DNA of 10,805 bases, taken from the NCBI GenBank assembly GCA_038217425.1, contig JBBQPM010000217.1, forward strand, positions 1 through 10,805, read 5' to 3'. The notes under the pieces are model-generated. The model was not told where the DNA came from. It was given only the letters and a program-made list of their open reading frames with translations, and searched no databases. How positions within the stretch are numbered: the first letter of the stretch is position 1; every line of letters begins with the position of its first letter. A program made the position numbers and the translations under genes. Shown piece by piece: positions 1-6,716 of this stretch. This stretch comes from JAIEPT01 sp038217425. GTDB lineage: Bacteria > Planctomycetota > Planctomycetia > Gemmatales > Gemmataceae.

Positions 1-2
1 CA

Positions 3-134
3 ACATTCGAAGGCTTCCGGGGAGCAATTGACGGATGCTTGGCAAAGACTTCCACGGAGCACCGAGAGAAGTTGCAATCTTTAATGACTCATAAATTCCA
101 GACCTTTAATCCGGCCTCATTCTTGGCCGCGTGA
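3..134 (+). mobile_element. IS630-like transposase, C-terminal tail (5' end outside window)
   Basis: Reading plus-strand frame 3 from base 3 gives 43 open codons ending in TGA at 132-134. The peptide begins TFEGFRGAIDGCLAK and ends LQSLMTHKFQTFNPASFLAA. From memory, a helix with spaced acidic and basic residues, then L-x-S-L-x-(T)-x-K-F-Q-T-F and a short alanine-ended tail, is the usual C-terminus of IS630-family (Tc1/mariner-related) DDE transposases. Only the end is present; the catalytic D, D and E residues lie off the window. It converges on the truncated patatin gene that runs toward it on the other strand, so the right end of this element should lie between about 135 and 170. IS630 elements insert at TA, and TA occurs at 137, 139, 149 and 155, but I cannot fix the exact terminus. 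The family call is from recall, not a search. Confidence 0.7.
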
Positions 135-145
135 GGTATAAGAGA

Positions 146-571
146 TCATAGCGATACCGACTCGTGCTCAGTCCAGACCAAATTTTTGGGGTCACGCATC
201 GTGAATACATTGTTGAGCCGCGCACGGAGCGTACTCTCGGAGTAAGCGGCTTCCCTCGCGATGAGTCGGCGCCTCTTTCTAGGCTTTGCAGCGTGCACGA
301 CTCGGAGAAAGCGGCGTGTGATCCGATTGCGGATATCAAGGCGCACGACGGAGAGGATTTCGGCTGCCGCCGTCTCGAAGTCACGGACGGAGCCGTTGTA
401 GCGTTCCCAATTGAGCACGAGATGAGCGGCAAAAATACTGCCGCCCGACACCGAGGTGATGTGCGTAACTTGGGACAAAATGCCAGCGGCACGCAAGAAG
501 CGGAACAGGCCGAGATGAAACAAGCTAGCCCGGAATCCGCCTCCGGAAAGGGCGAGACCGATCTTCTTCAT
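146..571 (-). CDS. Patatin-like phospholipase, N-terminal part only (truncated)
   Basis: This is the N-terminal third to half of a patatin/cPLA2-type lipid acyl hydrolase. Residues 1-14 read MKKIGLALSGGGFR, where GGGFR forms the oxyanion hole. The nucleophile elbow is SVSGGS at 40-45, with S42 as the likely catalytic serine; serine in place of the first glycine of G-x-S-x-G is common in some subfamilies. The frame closes at residue 141, whereas intact relatives usually exceed 300 residues, and the second catalytic residue (Asp of DG[GA]) is absent. None of the other minus-strand frames below 146 continues the domain. Instead an IS630-like transposase tail occupies 3-134, so disruption by that element is the likely cause and the fragment is probably inactive. 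I chose the Met at 571 over the Met at 589 because family members begin close to the GGG motif; neither has a strong Shine-Dalgarno. It lies downstream of the glucosidase, separated by a hairpin. Confidence 0.8.
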   Translation of the reverse strand: MKKIGLALSGGGFRASLFHLGLFRFLRAAGILSQVTHITSVSGGSIFAAHLVLNWERYNGSVRDFETAAAEILSVVRLDIRNRITRRFLRVVHAAKPRKRRRLIAREAAYSESTLRARLNNVFTMRDPKNLVWTEHESVSL

Positions 572-596
572 GGCAGACTCATGTAGCATGCGAACT

Positions 597-631
597 TTCG
601 AACCGCCAGGCGTGGAATCTGGCGGTTCGAA
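597..631 (-). terminator. 13-bp perfect hairpin between glucosidase and patatin genes
   Basis: Bases 597-609 (TTCGAACCGCCAG) and 619-631 (CTGGCGGTTCGAA) are exact reverse complements separated by a 9-base loop. The hairpin starts 28 bases past the glucosidase stop and lies just before the patatin start, where a terminator or a 3'-end-stabilising structure would be expected. Reading leftward, the stem is followed by only AAAGTTCGC and no clear U tract, so an intrinsic terminator is not proven. A processing or attenuation element is an alternative. Confidence 0.5.
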
Positions 632-658
632 TGGCTGAATAGAGGCTATCGAACGGCG

Positions 659-3352
659 TCATTTGGTTACTGCGTCTGCGTTTTTTTCGACCCCGCCCAC
701 CCCGGCCATCTTGCCGAGTTGAAGCATTTGCTCTGCCGTCGTCGTCGCAAAAAGGTGCATGCCGCGGGCAATGACTCCGGTCCAGCCGGTTTGATGGCTC
801 GCGCCCAAGCCGGCGCCGTTGTCGCCGTGAAAGTATTCGTAGAACAGCACGAGATCACGCCAGTGCGGATCGTCCTGGAACTTCTTCGCGCCGCCATAAA
901 CCGGACGATGCCCGTTTTTGTCCTTGAGGAAGATGTTTGACAGTCGCCGAGTGATTTCCTCGGCTACCTGGTAGAGGGTCATCATGCGACCGGAACCGGT
1001 CGGGCATTCAACTTTGAATTCGTTGCCGTAGTAGGCGTAGTATTGCAACAGCGCTCGAATGATCAGACCGTTCACCGGCATCCAGATGGGGCCGCGCCAG
1101 TTGGAGTTGCCGCCGAACATGCCGGTGTCCGATTCAGCAGGCAGATACGAAACGCGATAATCTTGCCCGCCGGCATGGAAGACATACGGATGATCGGCGT
1201 GAAAGTGCGACAGCGAGCGGATGCCGAACTCGCTGAGGAATTCGTTTTCATCAAGCATCTTGTGAAGCACGCGGCGCAGTTTACTTTCATCGAGGATGGA
1301 AGCAAGTCGGCGCCCGTTGACGCCCGGTTTTGCAGGGTCATGGATCGCTGCGCTGATTTCGGGCCGCGTTTCAAGGAACCGTTGCAGCCGTTTGGCGAGC
1401 TCGGGATTCTGTTTCAGCAAAACTCCATCGAAGGTCGAGGTTGCACAAAGCGGCAGAAGGCCGACCATGGACCGAACTTTAAGGCGCTGGGCCTGGCCGT
1501 TGGGCAGACGCAGCACGTCATAGAAGAAGCCGTCTTCCTCGTCCCACATGCCGACGTCGCCCCCCATGTGCGTCATTGAAGAAGCGATCCAAAGGAAATG
1601 CTCGACAAACTTCACGCACATGTCGGCGTAGTCGCCGTCGGTCTTTGTCAGCTCGATGGCGATTTCAAGCATATTCTGACAGAACAGGGCCATCCAGGCC
1701 GTGCCGTCAGCCTGTTCCAAATAGCCCCCGGTCGGCAAGGGGGCGCTTCGGTCGAAGACGCCGATGTTATCCAGCCCGAGGAAGCCCCCTTCAAAAACGT
1801 TGCGTCCCGAGCGGTCCTTGCGATTGACCCACCAGGTGAAATTGAGCAGCAGTTTTTGGAAGCAGCTCTTGAGCCATTCCTTGTCTCCTTTGCCCGTTTT
1901 GGCCATTTCCAGAGTATAAGTGAAACCCGTGGCCCAGGCATGCACGGGCGGATTGACGTCGCCGAAGTTCCACTCATAGGCCGGGATTTGGCCGTTGGGG
2001 TGCATGTAGCGTTCACGCAGCATCAGCTTGAGTTGCTCTTTGCCGAAATCGGGATCGACGAGCGTCAAGGCGATGACGTGAAAGGCGAGATCCCACGCGG
2101 CGTACCAGGGATACTCCCACTTATCGGGCATCGAGATGATGTCGCCGTTGTACATGTGATGCCAGCCATCGTTGCGCGGCGATTGTTTACGACTCGCCTT
2201 GAACGGATCGGAGCCGCGCTCTTCCAGCCACTTGTCCACGTCGTAGTGGTAAAACTGTTTGCTCCACATCATGCCCGCGAGGGCCTGCCGCATGACGTTC
2301 GCCTGATCGGCGTTGAGCGAAGCGGGGATGACCGTTTTGTAGAATTCGTCGGCTTCCCGATGGCGAACCTTGAGTATGTCGTTGAAGGTGCTGAACGAAC
2401 CGTCCTTGCCCGACGCAACATCCGACAATCGCAGACGCACGACTTGACTCTCCCCGGGCTTCACGAACAGCCGGTAGTGGGCGGCCGCCTTCGTTCCTTT
2501 TTTTTCCGGATTCACCGCGTCCAAATGATTGTGGACGACGTAGTCATTGACGTAAGGGCTGCGATTGGGCACGCCGAAGACGCGCTGTGTGTTGGTTTCG
2601 TTCTCGGTGAAAAGGAGTGTGGCGTTGCCGTCGCAGTAAAGGAAGCGTTCCCCCAGAGTTGGATGGACGGCTTTGATCGCGTTGCCGACCTTTTGCAACC
2701 CGGGGCGTTCGAGCGCGCCAGCCCAAGACCACTGGTTGCGGAACCACAGCGTCGGCAAGAGGTGCAGCTCGGCCGCCTCCGGACCGCGATTGAATACAGT
2801 AACCTGGATCAGCAGATCCTCAGGCGACTCCTTGGCGTACTCGACGAATACGTCGAAGTAGCGATCCTGATCGAAGACGCCGGTGTCGAGCAACTCGTAC
2901 TCGAATTCGGTGCGGCTGCGGGAACGGTTCGTGTTGACGAGGTTGTCGTAGGGGAATTCGGCCTGCGGATACTTGTAAAGATACTTCATGTAGGAATGCG
3001 TCGGCGTGCTGTCGAGGTAAAAGTAATACTCCTTGACGTCTTCGCCATGATTGCTCTCGCTGTTGGTCAGGCCGAACAGACGCTCTTTGAGAATGGGATC
3101 TTTGCCGTTCCAGAGAGCGAGCGCGAAGCAGAGCTGTTGGTGGTCGTCGGAGATCCCGGCAATGCCGTCTTCACCCCACCGGTAGGCGCGAGAACGGGAT
3201 TGATCGTGGGTAAAGTAATCCCAGGCGTTGCCGCCTTCGCTGTAGTCCTCCCGGACAGTTCCCCACTGGCGTTCGCTGAGATAGGGGCCCCATTTCTTCC
3301 AGGGGGCCTTTTTGTCGCGTGCCTCATCGAGACGGACTTGCTCAGAAGTCAT
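659..3352 (-). CDS. GH63-type glucosidase (mannosyl-oligosaccharide glucosidase-like)
   Basis: An 897-residue protein of the clan with an (alpha/alpha)6-barrel catalytic domain related to processing alpha-glucosidase I and E. coli YgjK. The first ~340 residues form a beta-rich N-terminal region (WGPYLSERQWGTVREDYS at 21-38, RAYRWGEDGIAGISD at 55-69). The barrel follows: YPWYAAWDLAFH at 414-425 supplies D421, the likely general acid. A GGYLEQADGTAWMALF segment lies at 542-557 and MFGGNSNWRGPIWMPVN at 745-761. LFYEYFHGDNGAG at 836-848 supplies E839, the likely general base, ahead of the HQTGWTG segment at 853-859. No signal peptide or membrane helix is visible, so it probably acts in the cytoplasm. 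It presumably hydrolyses alpha-glucosidic bonds of an oligosaccharide or glucosylated solute; the true substrate cannot be read from sequence. The start at 3352 is the first Met and fits the family, but its Shine-Dalgarno is weak. A small gene ends 68 bases upstream in the same direction. Length and motifs show no damage. Confidence 0.85.
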   Translation of the reverse strand: MTSEQVRLDEARDKKAPWKKWGPYLSERQWGTVREDYSEGGNAWDYFTHDQSRSRAYRWGEDGIAGISDDHQQLCFALALWNGKDPILKERLFGLTNSESNHGEDVKEYYFYLDSTPTHSYMKYLYKYPQAEFPYDNLVNTNRSRSRTEFEYELLDTGVFDQDRYFDVFVEYAKESPEDLLIQVTVFNRGPEAAELHLLPTLWFRNQWSWAGALERPGLQKVGNAIKAVHPTLGERFLYCDGNATLLFTENETNTQRVFGVPNRSPYVNDYVVHNHLDAVNPEKKGTKAAAHYRLFVKPGESQVVRLRLSDVASGKDGSFSTFNDILKVRHREADEFYKTVIPASLNADQANVMRQALAGMMWSKQFYHYDVDKWLEERGSDPFKASRKQSPRNDGWHHMYNGDIISMPDKWEYPWYAAWDLAFHVIALTLVDPDFGKEQLKLMLRERYMHPNGQIPAYEWNFGDVNPPVHAWATGFTYTLEMAKTGKGDKEWLKSCFQKLLLNFTWWVNRKDRSGRNVFEGGFLGLDNIGVFDRSAPLPTGGYLEQADGTAWMALFCQNMLEIAIELTKTDGDYADMCVKFVEHFLWIASSMTHMGGDVGMWDEEDGFFYDVLRLPNGQAQRLKVRSMVGLLPLCATSTFDGVLLKQNPELAKRLQRFLETRPEISAAIHDPAKPGVNGRRLASILDESKLRRVLHKMLDENEFLSEFGIRSLSHFHADHPYVFHAGGQDYRVSYLPAESDTGMFGGNSNWRGPIWMPVNGLIIRALLQYYAYYGNEFKVECPTGSGRMMTLYQVAEEITRRLSNIFLKDKNGHRPVYGGAKKFQDDPHWRDLVLFYEYFHGDNGAGLGASHQTGWTGVIARGMHLFATTTAEQMLQLGKMAGVGGVEKNADAVTK

Positions 3353-3420
3353 AGGTCATCATGCTTTCGTGAGCCCAATGCACGCGCGACGAATTTTTCA
3401 TCGGCAGCGAGTCGGGCCAA

Positions 3421-3603
3421 TCAAGTCGGAAGACCGAACATGGTTTTGTAATGCCCTGGGACGGACTCGTTCTCTTCAATCGGGTAAAAAGGGATGGCGC
3501 TGGCTCTACGGGTTTTCAGTGTCACCCGCCACGATTCAGAAATCTCATCTTCGTCCACCACAGTCCATTGCTGACTGGACCGATCTACATACAGACCCGC
3601 CAC
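3421..3603 (-). CDS. Small conserved-looking hypothetical protein (60 aa)
   Basis: A 60-residue protein starting at GTG (3603) with AAGGA at 3609-3613, five bases before the start. It begins MAGLYVDRSSQQWTVVDEDE, has a hydrophilic middle, and ends PFYPIEENESVPGHYKTMFGLPT before TGA. From memory this resembles short uncharacterised proteins of planctomycetes that pair a YVDR-x-x-x-QWxVxD start with a PVPGHYKYxLGLPF end; I could not check this. There is no signal peptide, membrane helix or cysteine motif, so it should be a small soluble cytoplasmic protein. It lies 68 bases upstream of the glucosidase in the same direction and could be co-transcribed with it. Compared with the form I recall, the middle looks shortened or diverged and the last residue is Thr rather than Phe, so this copy may be degenerate. 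Function unknown. Confidence 0.6.
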   Translation of the reverse strand: MAGLYVDRSSQQWTVVDEDEISESWRVTLKTRRASAIPFYPIEENESVPGHYKTMFGLPT

Positions 3604-3727
3604 ATTTTTCCTTAATGTGAGTATGATGCGGTCCTTCTAAGGTCGGCGCAAAGTTACACCTCGGATTCAAGCCATATCTTAGCGACCCATTTCCGAAAAA
3701 ATAGACGATATGTCGTACTTTTGCCAT
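3545..3727 (-). pseudogene. Possible 5' remnant of a pyruvate phosphate dikinase gene
   Basis: An ATG at 3727 is preceded by AAGGA at 3734-3738 with six-base spacing. The first residues are MAKVRHIVYFFGNG. Pyruvate phosphate dikinases of several phyla, by recall including planctomycetes, start MAK-x-x-x-VYFFG-x-GKAEG and go on to a glycine-rich LLGGKGANL motif. Here similarity stops at about residue 14 (near 3686). The next codons read SLRYGLNPRC, no frame restores GGKGANL, and the reading frame ends at 3545 inside the neighbouring 60-residue gene, which uses a different frame. The simplest reading is a ppdK leader left behind by deletion or recombination. The match is short, so coincidence is possible. 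Confidence 0.35.
3609..3613 (-). promoter_or_regulatory. Ribosome binding site of the 60-aa protein
   Basis: AAGGA on the minus strand, five bases before the GTG at 3603. It supports that start over the ATG two bases upstream at 3605, which lies in another frame and closes after six codons. Confidence 0.5.
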
Positions 3728-3733
3728 CTCTTT

Positions 3734-3738
3734 TCCTT
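3734..3738 (-). promoter_or_regulatory. Strong Shine-Dalgarno before the ppdK-like leader
   Basis: Minus-strand GAAGGA with AAGGA ending six bases before the ATG at 3727. It is one of the best ribosome binding sites in the window, although only a short open frame follows, consistent with a decapitated gene start. Confidence 0.45.
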
Positions 3739-3815
3739 CACCGTTGACAATTCGGCTGGCTTTCCGACCTACGCGGAGGATAGCGATTTCCCCGATAAAA
3801 GGATTTGTGCGGGGT

Positions 3816-4535
3816 CTAGGCAGACTGCCATCGTGAATGATGCTCGCATAGCAAGGCGATTGCCTCGTCGGCTGTGTTCACGCATTGAGGAATCGCCATG
3901 TCTTCCGGGCTAGCCAAGGAGAGCTGAGGTTTCAACAGGTTCGACTTGGCCCAATCCACGAAATCCGTCCACATCTTACCGACCAAAATCAAGGGCGTGT
4001 TCTGGACATGCTTCACCTGCAGGAGTTGCCAGATCATCGTAAGCTCAAGCACGGTCCCGATACCGCCCGGCGCAACCACGTAAGCGTCCGAGGTCAGCAC
4101 GAAATGATGCAGCCTCGTGAAAAAGGTCTTGTGTTCGTACGCCTGTTCCACGAACGGGTTGACCTCTTGTTCGAATGGGAGATCCACGCGAATGCCGACG
4201 GAGCGATTTCGCTCGGAGGCGTCGACCGAAGCCGCTCCTTCGTTGGCTGCCTGCATGAGACCTGGACCGCCGCCCGTAATGATGTCGCAGCCCATTGCGG
4301 CCAGCGCTGCCGATATGCGTTTGACTTCGTCATAGACGTAGGTTCCCGGCTTGGCTCGCGCTGAGCCGAAGATCGTCACGCGATAGCGTTCTCGCTTGGA
4401 TGGCCGCAATCGCGTGAGGTTGTTGACGATGTCCCAAAGGCCGAAGACCGTGTCGACGAGAACTTCTTTGACCGCATCCTCATCGGCCAGGCTGACGGCG
4501 CCCGCACCTTTCCGAACTGAATTTACTTCGCTCAT
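3816..4535 (-). CDS. LOG-family nucleoside 5'-monophosphate phosphoribohydrolase
   Basis: A 239-residue Rossmann-fold protein of the LOG family (often mislabelled lysine decarboxylase). Characterised members release a base from a nucleoside 5'-monophosphate, giving free base and ribose 5-phosphate; plant and some bacterial members activate cytokinins this way. Visible motifs are VTIFGSAR at 53-60, GGGPGLMQAANEGA at 88-101 and PGGIGTVLEL at 156-165, which carries the family's PGGxGTxxE signature with E164. The canonical M-x-x-R-K segment is represented by FFTRLHHF at 138-145: Arg is kept but Lys is replaced by Leu, so nucleotide preference may differ. An N-terminal extension of about 50 residues precedes the first strand. 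The start at 4535 has AAGGA seven bases upstream; an upstream in-frame GTG at 4577 lacks such a site. It stands alone, about 400 bases after the SulP gene. The real substrate is unknown. Confidence 0.88.
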   Translation of the reverse strand: MSEVNSVRKGAGAVSLADEDAVKEVLVDTVFGLWDIVNNLTRLRPSKRERYRVTIFGSARAKPGTYVYDEVKRISAALAAMGCDIITGGGPGLMQAANEGAASVDASERNRSVGIRVDLPFEQEVNPFVEQAYEHKTFFTRLHHFVLTSDAYVVAPGGIGTVLELTMIWQLLQVKHVQNTPLILVGKMWTDFVDWAKSNLLKPQLSLASPEDMAIPQCVNTADEAIALLCEHHSRWQSA

Positions 4536-4931
4536 TTCTCGTTCCTTATTTGTTTTCAAGCACGTCTTGGACTTCACGTAACATCGTTACATTCCCCGCG
4601 TGGCGATCACGAGTATGCGTGCCCGCGGAACCACGATCTACGGGGTTGCCTCAGCCCGCGGGCTCCTCCGCTCTTGCATGACGGTCCACGAGACTTCCTC
4701 GGATTGCTTGCTTCCCTCCTCCTCCGAATACTGGTAGCGCGTCACGGTCCCTGCCCGATCGCCTGACCGCGTGCGATTACCAACCCGTAGCTGATGCCAT
4801 AAGGGTGGCTTTTAGGCTGCTCGATCCCGCGTTGAGCAAAAGAATGTTCATGAAAACGTTCCCATAGGGGGGGCACGGCACGATGACGAATTCCTTGCTT
4901 TGGGGACACAATCCATGTTGAAAACGCCTTT
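4536..4931 (-). other. Intergenic stretch with no intact gene; possible GyrI-like domain remnant
   Basis: About 400 bases separate the SulP stop from the LOG start. On the minus strand, from the SulP stop to a TGA at 4742, an open frame (overlapping the SulP 3' end in another frame) encodes VPPLWERFHEHSFAQRGI followed by HPYGISYGL. An LWERF core followed by YGxSYG loosely recalls GyrI-like effector-binding domains, but the fragment is too short and lacks a credible start, so it is at best a remnant. The rest (4536-4741) shows no coding signal. It holds a 12-bp palindrome AGCCCGCGGGCT at 4653-4664 and a small inverted repeat GTAAC-ATC-GTTAC at 4578-4590, 43 bases before the LOG start. The promoter of the LOG gene should lie here, but no clear -35/-10 pair was recognised. 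Confidence 0.3.
4543..4547 (-). promoter_or_regulatory. Ribosome binding site fixing the LOG-family start
   Basis: Minus-strand AAGGA seven bases before the ATG at 4535. It favours MSEVNS as the true N-terminus over the longer reading that begins at GTG 4577. Confidence 0.7.
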
Positions 4932-6716
4932 TCAGATTCCGGTCTTCCCGGAGAGATGTTCGGGTTGGATGGTTGGCGTTGTAACGCTCTTTTCATGAAA
5001 TTCCGCTATGGCCTGATCTACGGACATGTGCCGTCCCAGGTAGCCCGCTCGTTCCTCCAATCCCTCGGCACGCAACAGGTCGCGAACCTTTGCATGAGCT
5101 TCAACAAGTCGCAGGCGGACATCACGCTTGGCGAGGTCCCGGTGCAATCCTCCAAGCATTCGTACAGCGGCGACGTCAACGACTGGCGTATCGGAAAGAT
5201 CGCACACGACCAGCCGCAGGGAAGTTTCTTGAATCCGATCCCACACTACCTGACGAACGTGATCGACATTGAAGTAGAGTAGGGCAGACTCAATGCGGAA
5301 AATCAGGATCCCCGGCATCTTCTCATTTTCCGAATGCCGCTCGATATCGGAATAACGCCGCGTACCTGGGATACGGCCCAGAAAAGCAACATGGGGACGC
5401 GCCGCCCCCGCCAGCAACATCAAAAGTGACACAATGGCAGCTACCAGTACCCCCTTCAGTATTCCGAAAAGCAAGACGCCGACCAATGCGACCATCGCAA
5501 CCTGGAATTCCATCCGGCTGATCTGCCACAGATGGCGCAGCGCCTGCAGATCGACCAATCCCCGAACGGCGACCAATACGATGGCAGCCAGTACGACAGT
5601 GGGAAGGTTCGCCAACATATCTGTCAAGAACACGAGGCACGTCGCCAGAGTCAGCGAGGCGAATACCAAGGCTAGCGGCGTATGGGCGCCCGCCTTATCG
5701 TTGACCGAGGATTGGGATAACCCCCCAGCGACCGGAAATCCCTGACCAAAGGCGACTGCCAAGTTCGCCGCACCAAGGGCCAGCAACTCCTGACGCGGGT
5801 TGATCTCGCAGTCATGCTTGACGGCCAAAGTTCGTGCCGCCGAGATGCCTTCGATGTATGCGAGCAAAAAGCATGCACAGCTCAGCGGTAAAATCCCATC
5901 GACATCGCGCAATCGGAGGGAAGGCAGGGTGAAGTGCGGTAATCCCGGCGGCAGCGTTCCCACTGTCGTAACGCCCCATTGCTTTAGCGACGTGACCGAA
6001 ACTGCCACCGTGGCCAGCACGACGACAATCAATGCAATGGGCCGATTTGGCAGGAACTTTTCGCCGAGAACGAGTAGGGCCAGCGCAACAAGCCCCATGC
6101 CAAGAACGACGACGTTGGTTTCGCCGAATTGGCCAAATAGGATCCATATGCGTTCAAAGAAATGATCGCCGCCGCCCTTGACGGCGAAGAGTTTCGGAAG
6201 TTGTGTCAAAGCGATAGTGAGTGCCGCTCCTGCCTTGAAGCCGAGCAAGATGGTCTCGCTGATGAAACTAACCAGCCCGCTGAGCCGCAGAAGCCACGCC
6301 AGAACGCTCAGGGCGGAAACGACTAGGGCGGTGAGCGCGGCGATTTCCACCCAGCGCGAAGGGTTGCCCTCTGCCATGTTTCCGATCGTCGAACCCACGA
6401 GCAGCGCGATGGCCGACGTCGGTCCGATTGCCAATTGCTTTGAAGTTCCGAAGAGGGCATAGCAAAAGCCGCCCAGCAAATAGCAATAAATGCCATGTTC
6501 GGGCGGCAGCCCAGCCAGCGAGGAATAGGCCATCGACACGGGGACCGCATACGCTGCCAGCGTGATGCCCGCGACCAAATCCGCCTTCAGCCAACCCGAA
6601 TTGTAGCCCGAGAGCCATTGCGCGGGAGGAAAAAACGAACGCCAACCGGGAGCTGAATTTAATTTGCTAACGAAACAATCTCCACACGCTTCACGGGTGC
6701 TCAGCGGAGGCCTCAT
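4932..6716 (-). CDS. SulP-family (SLC26) anion transporter with STAS domain
   Basis: A 594-residue inner-membrane permease of the SulP/SLC26 family, which carries sulfate, bicarbonate or other anions, generally with a cation or by exchange. Hydrophobic helices fill residues ~45-440. LVAGITLAAYAVPVSMAYSSLAGLPPEHG (47-75) is the family signature near the first helices, and AGGLSQSSVNDKAGAHTP (330-347) is the conserved substrate-site region. A cytoplasmic STAS domain follows from ~469 to 576, entered by GILIFRIESALLYFN and containing DLSDTPVVDVAAVRML (506-521). The Asp-Ser of this loop resembles the site used in anti-sigma-antagonist-like STAS domains. The start is uncertain: the Met at 6716 overlaps the RND stop by 26 bases, and the Met at 6743 overlaps by 53 and adds an arginine-rich stretch that looks like out-of-frame pump sequence; neither has a good Shine-Dalgarno. 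The overlap implies coupling to the efflux pump. Substrate not deducible. Confidence 0.9.
   Translation of the reverse strand: MRPPLSTREACGDCFVSKLNSAPGWRSFFPPAQWLSGYNSGWLKADLVAGITLAAYAVPVSMAYSSLAGLPPEHGIYCYLLGGFCYALFGTSKQLAIGPTSAIALLVGSTIGNMAEGNPSRWVEIAALTALVVSALSVLAWLLRLSGLVSFISETILLGFKAGAALTIALTQLPKLFAVKGGGDHFFERIWILFGQFGETNVVVLGMGLVALALLVLGEKFLPNRPIALIVVVLATVAVSVTSLKQWGVTTVGTLPPGLPHFTLPSLRLRDVDGILPLSCACFLLAYIEGISAARTLAVKHDCEINPRQELLALGAANLAVAFGQGFPVAGGLSQSSVNDKAGAHTPLALVFASLTLATCLVFLTDMLANLPTVVLAAIVLVAVRGLVDLQALRHLWQISRMEFQVAMVALVGVLLFGILKGVLVAAIVSLLMLLAGAARPHVAFLGRIPGTRRYSDIERHSENEKMPGILIFRIESALLYFNVDHVRQVVWDRIQETSLRLVVCDLSDTPVVDVAAVRMLGGLHRDLAKRDVRLRLVEAHAKVRDLLRAEGLEERAGYLGRHMSVDQAIAEFHEKSVTTPTIQPEHLSGKTGI

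Noticed and set aside
164..586. A 140-codon plus-strand frame opposite the patatin fragment
   Set aside because: The patatin motifs on the minus strand explain this DNA; the plus-strand peptide has no recognisable domain.
1598..3451. A 617-codon open frame on the plus strand antisense to the glucosidase
   Set aside because: It lies wholly opposite a well-supported GH63 gene, its peptide matches nothing I recognise, and long antisense frames arise from GC-biased codon use. It has no convincing start signal.
3744..3772. Plus-strand TTGACA as a promoter -35 box
   Set aside because: No acceptable -10 box lies 16-18 bases downstream and no plus-strand gene follows.
3885..4364. A 159-codon plus-strand frame opposite the LOG gene
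   Set aside because: It is the antisense of conserved LOG motifs; no independent start signal or domain.
4653..4664. Palindrome AGCCCGCGGGCT as an operator
   Set aside because: It is a perfect but isolated GC palindrome about 120 bases from the nearest start, with no second copy or promoter nearby; it may be chance.
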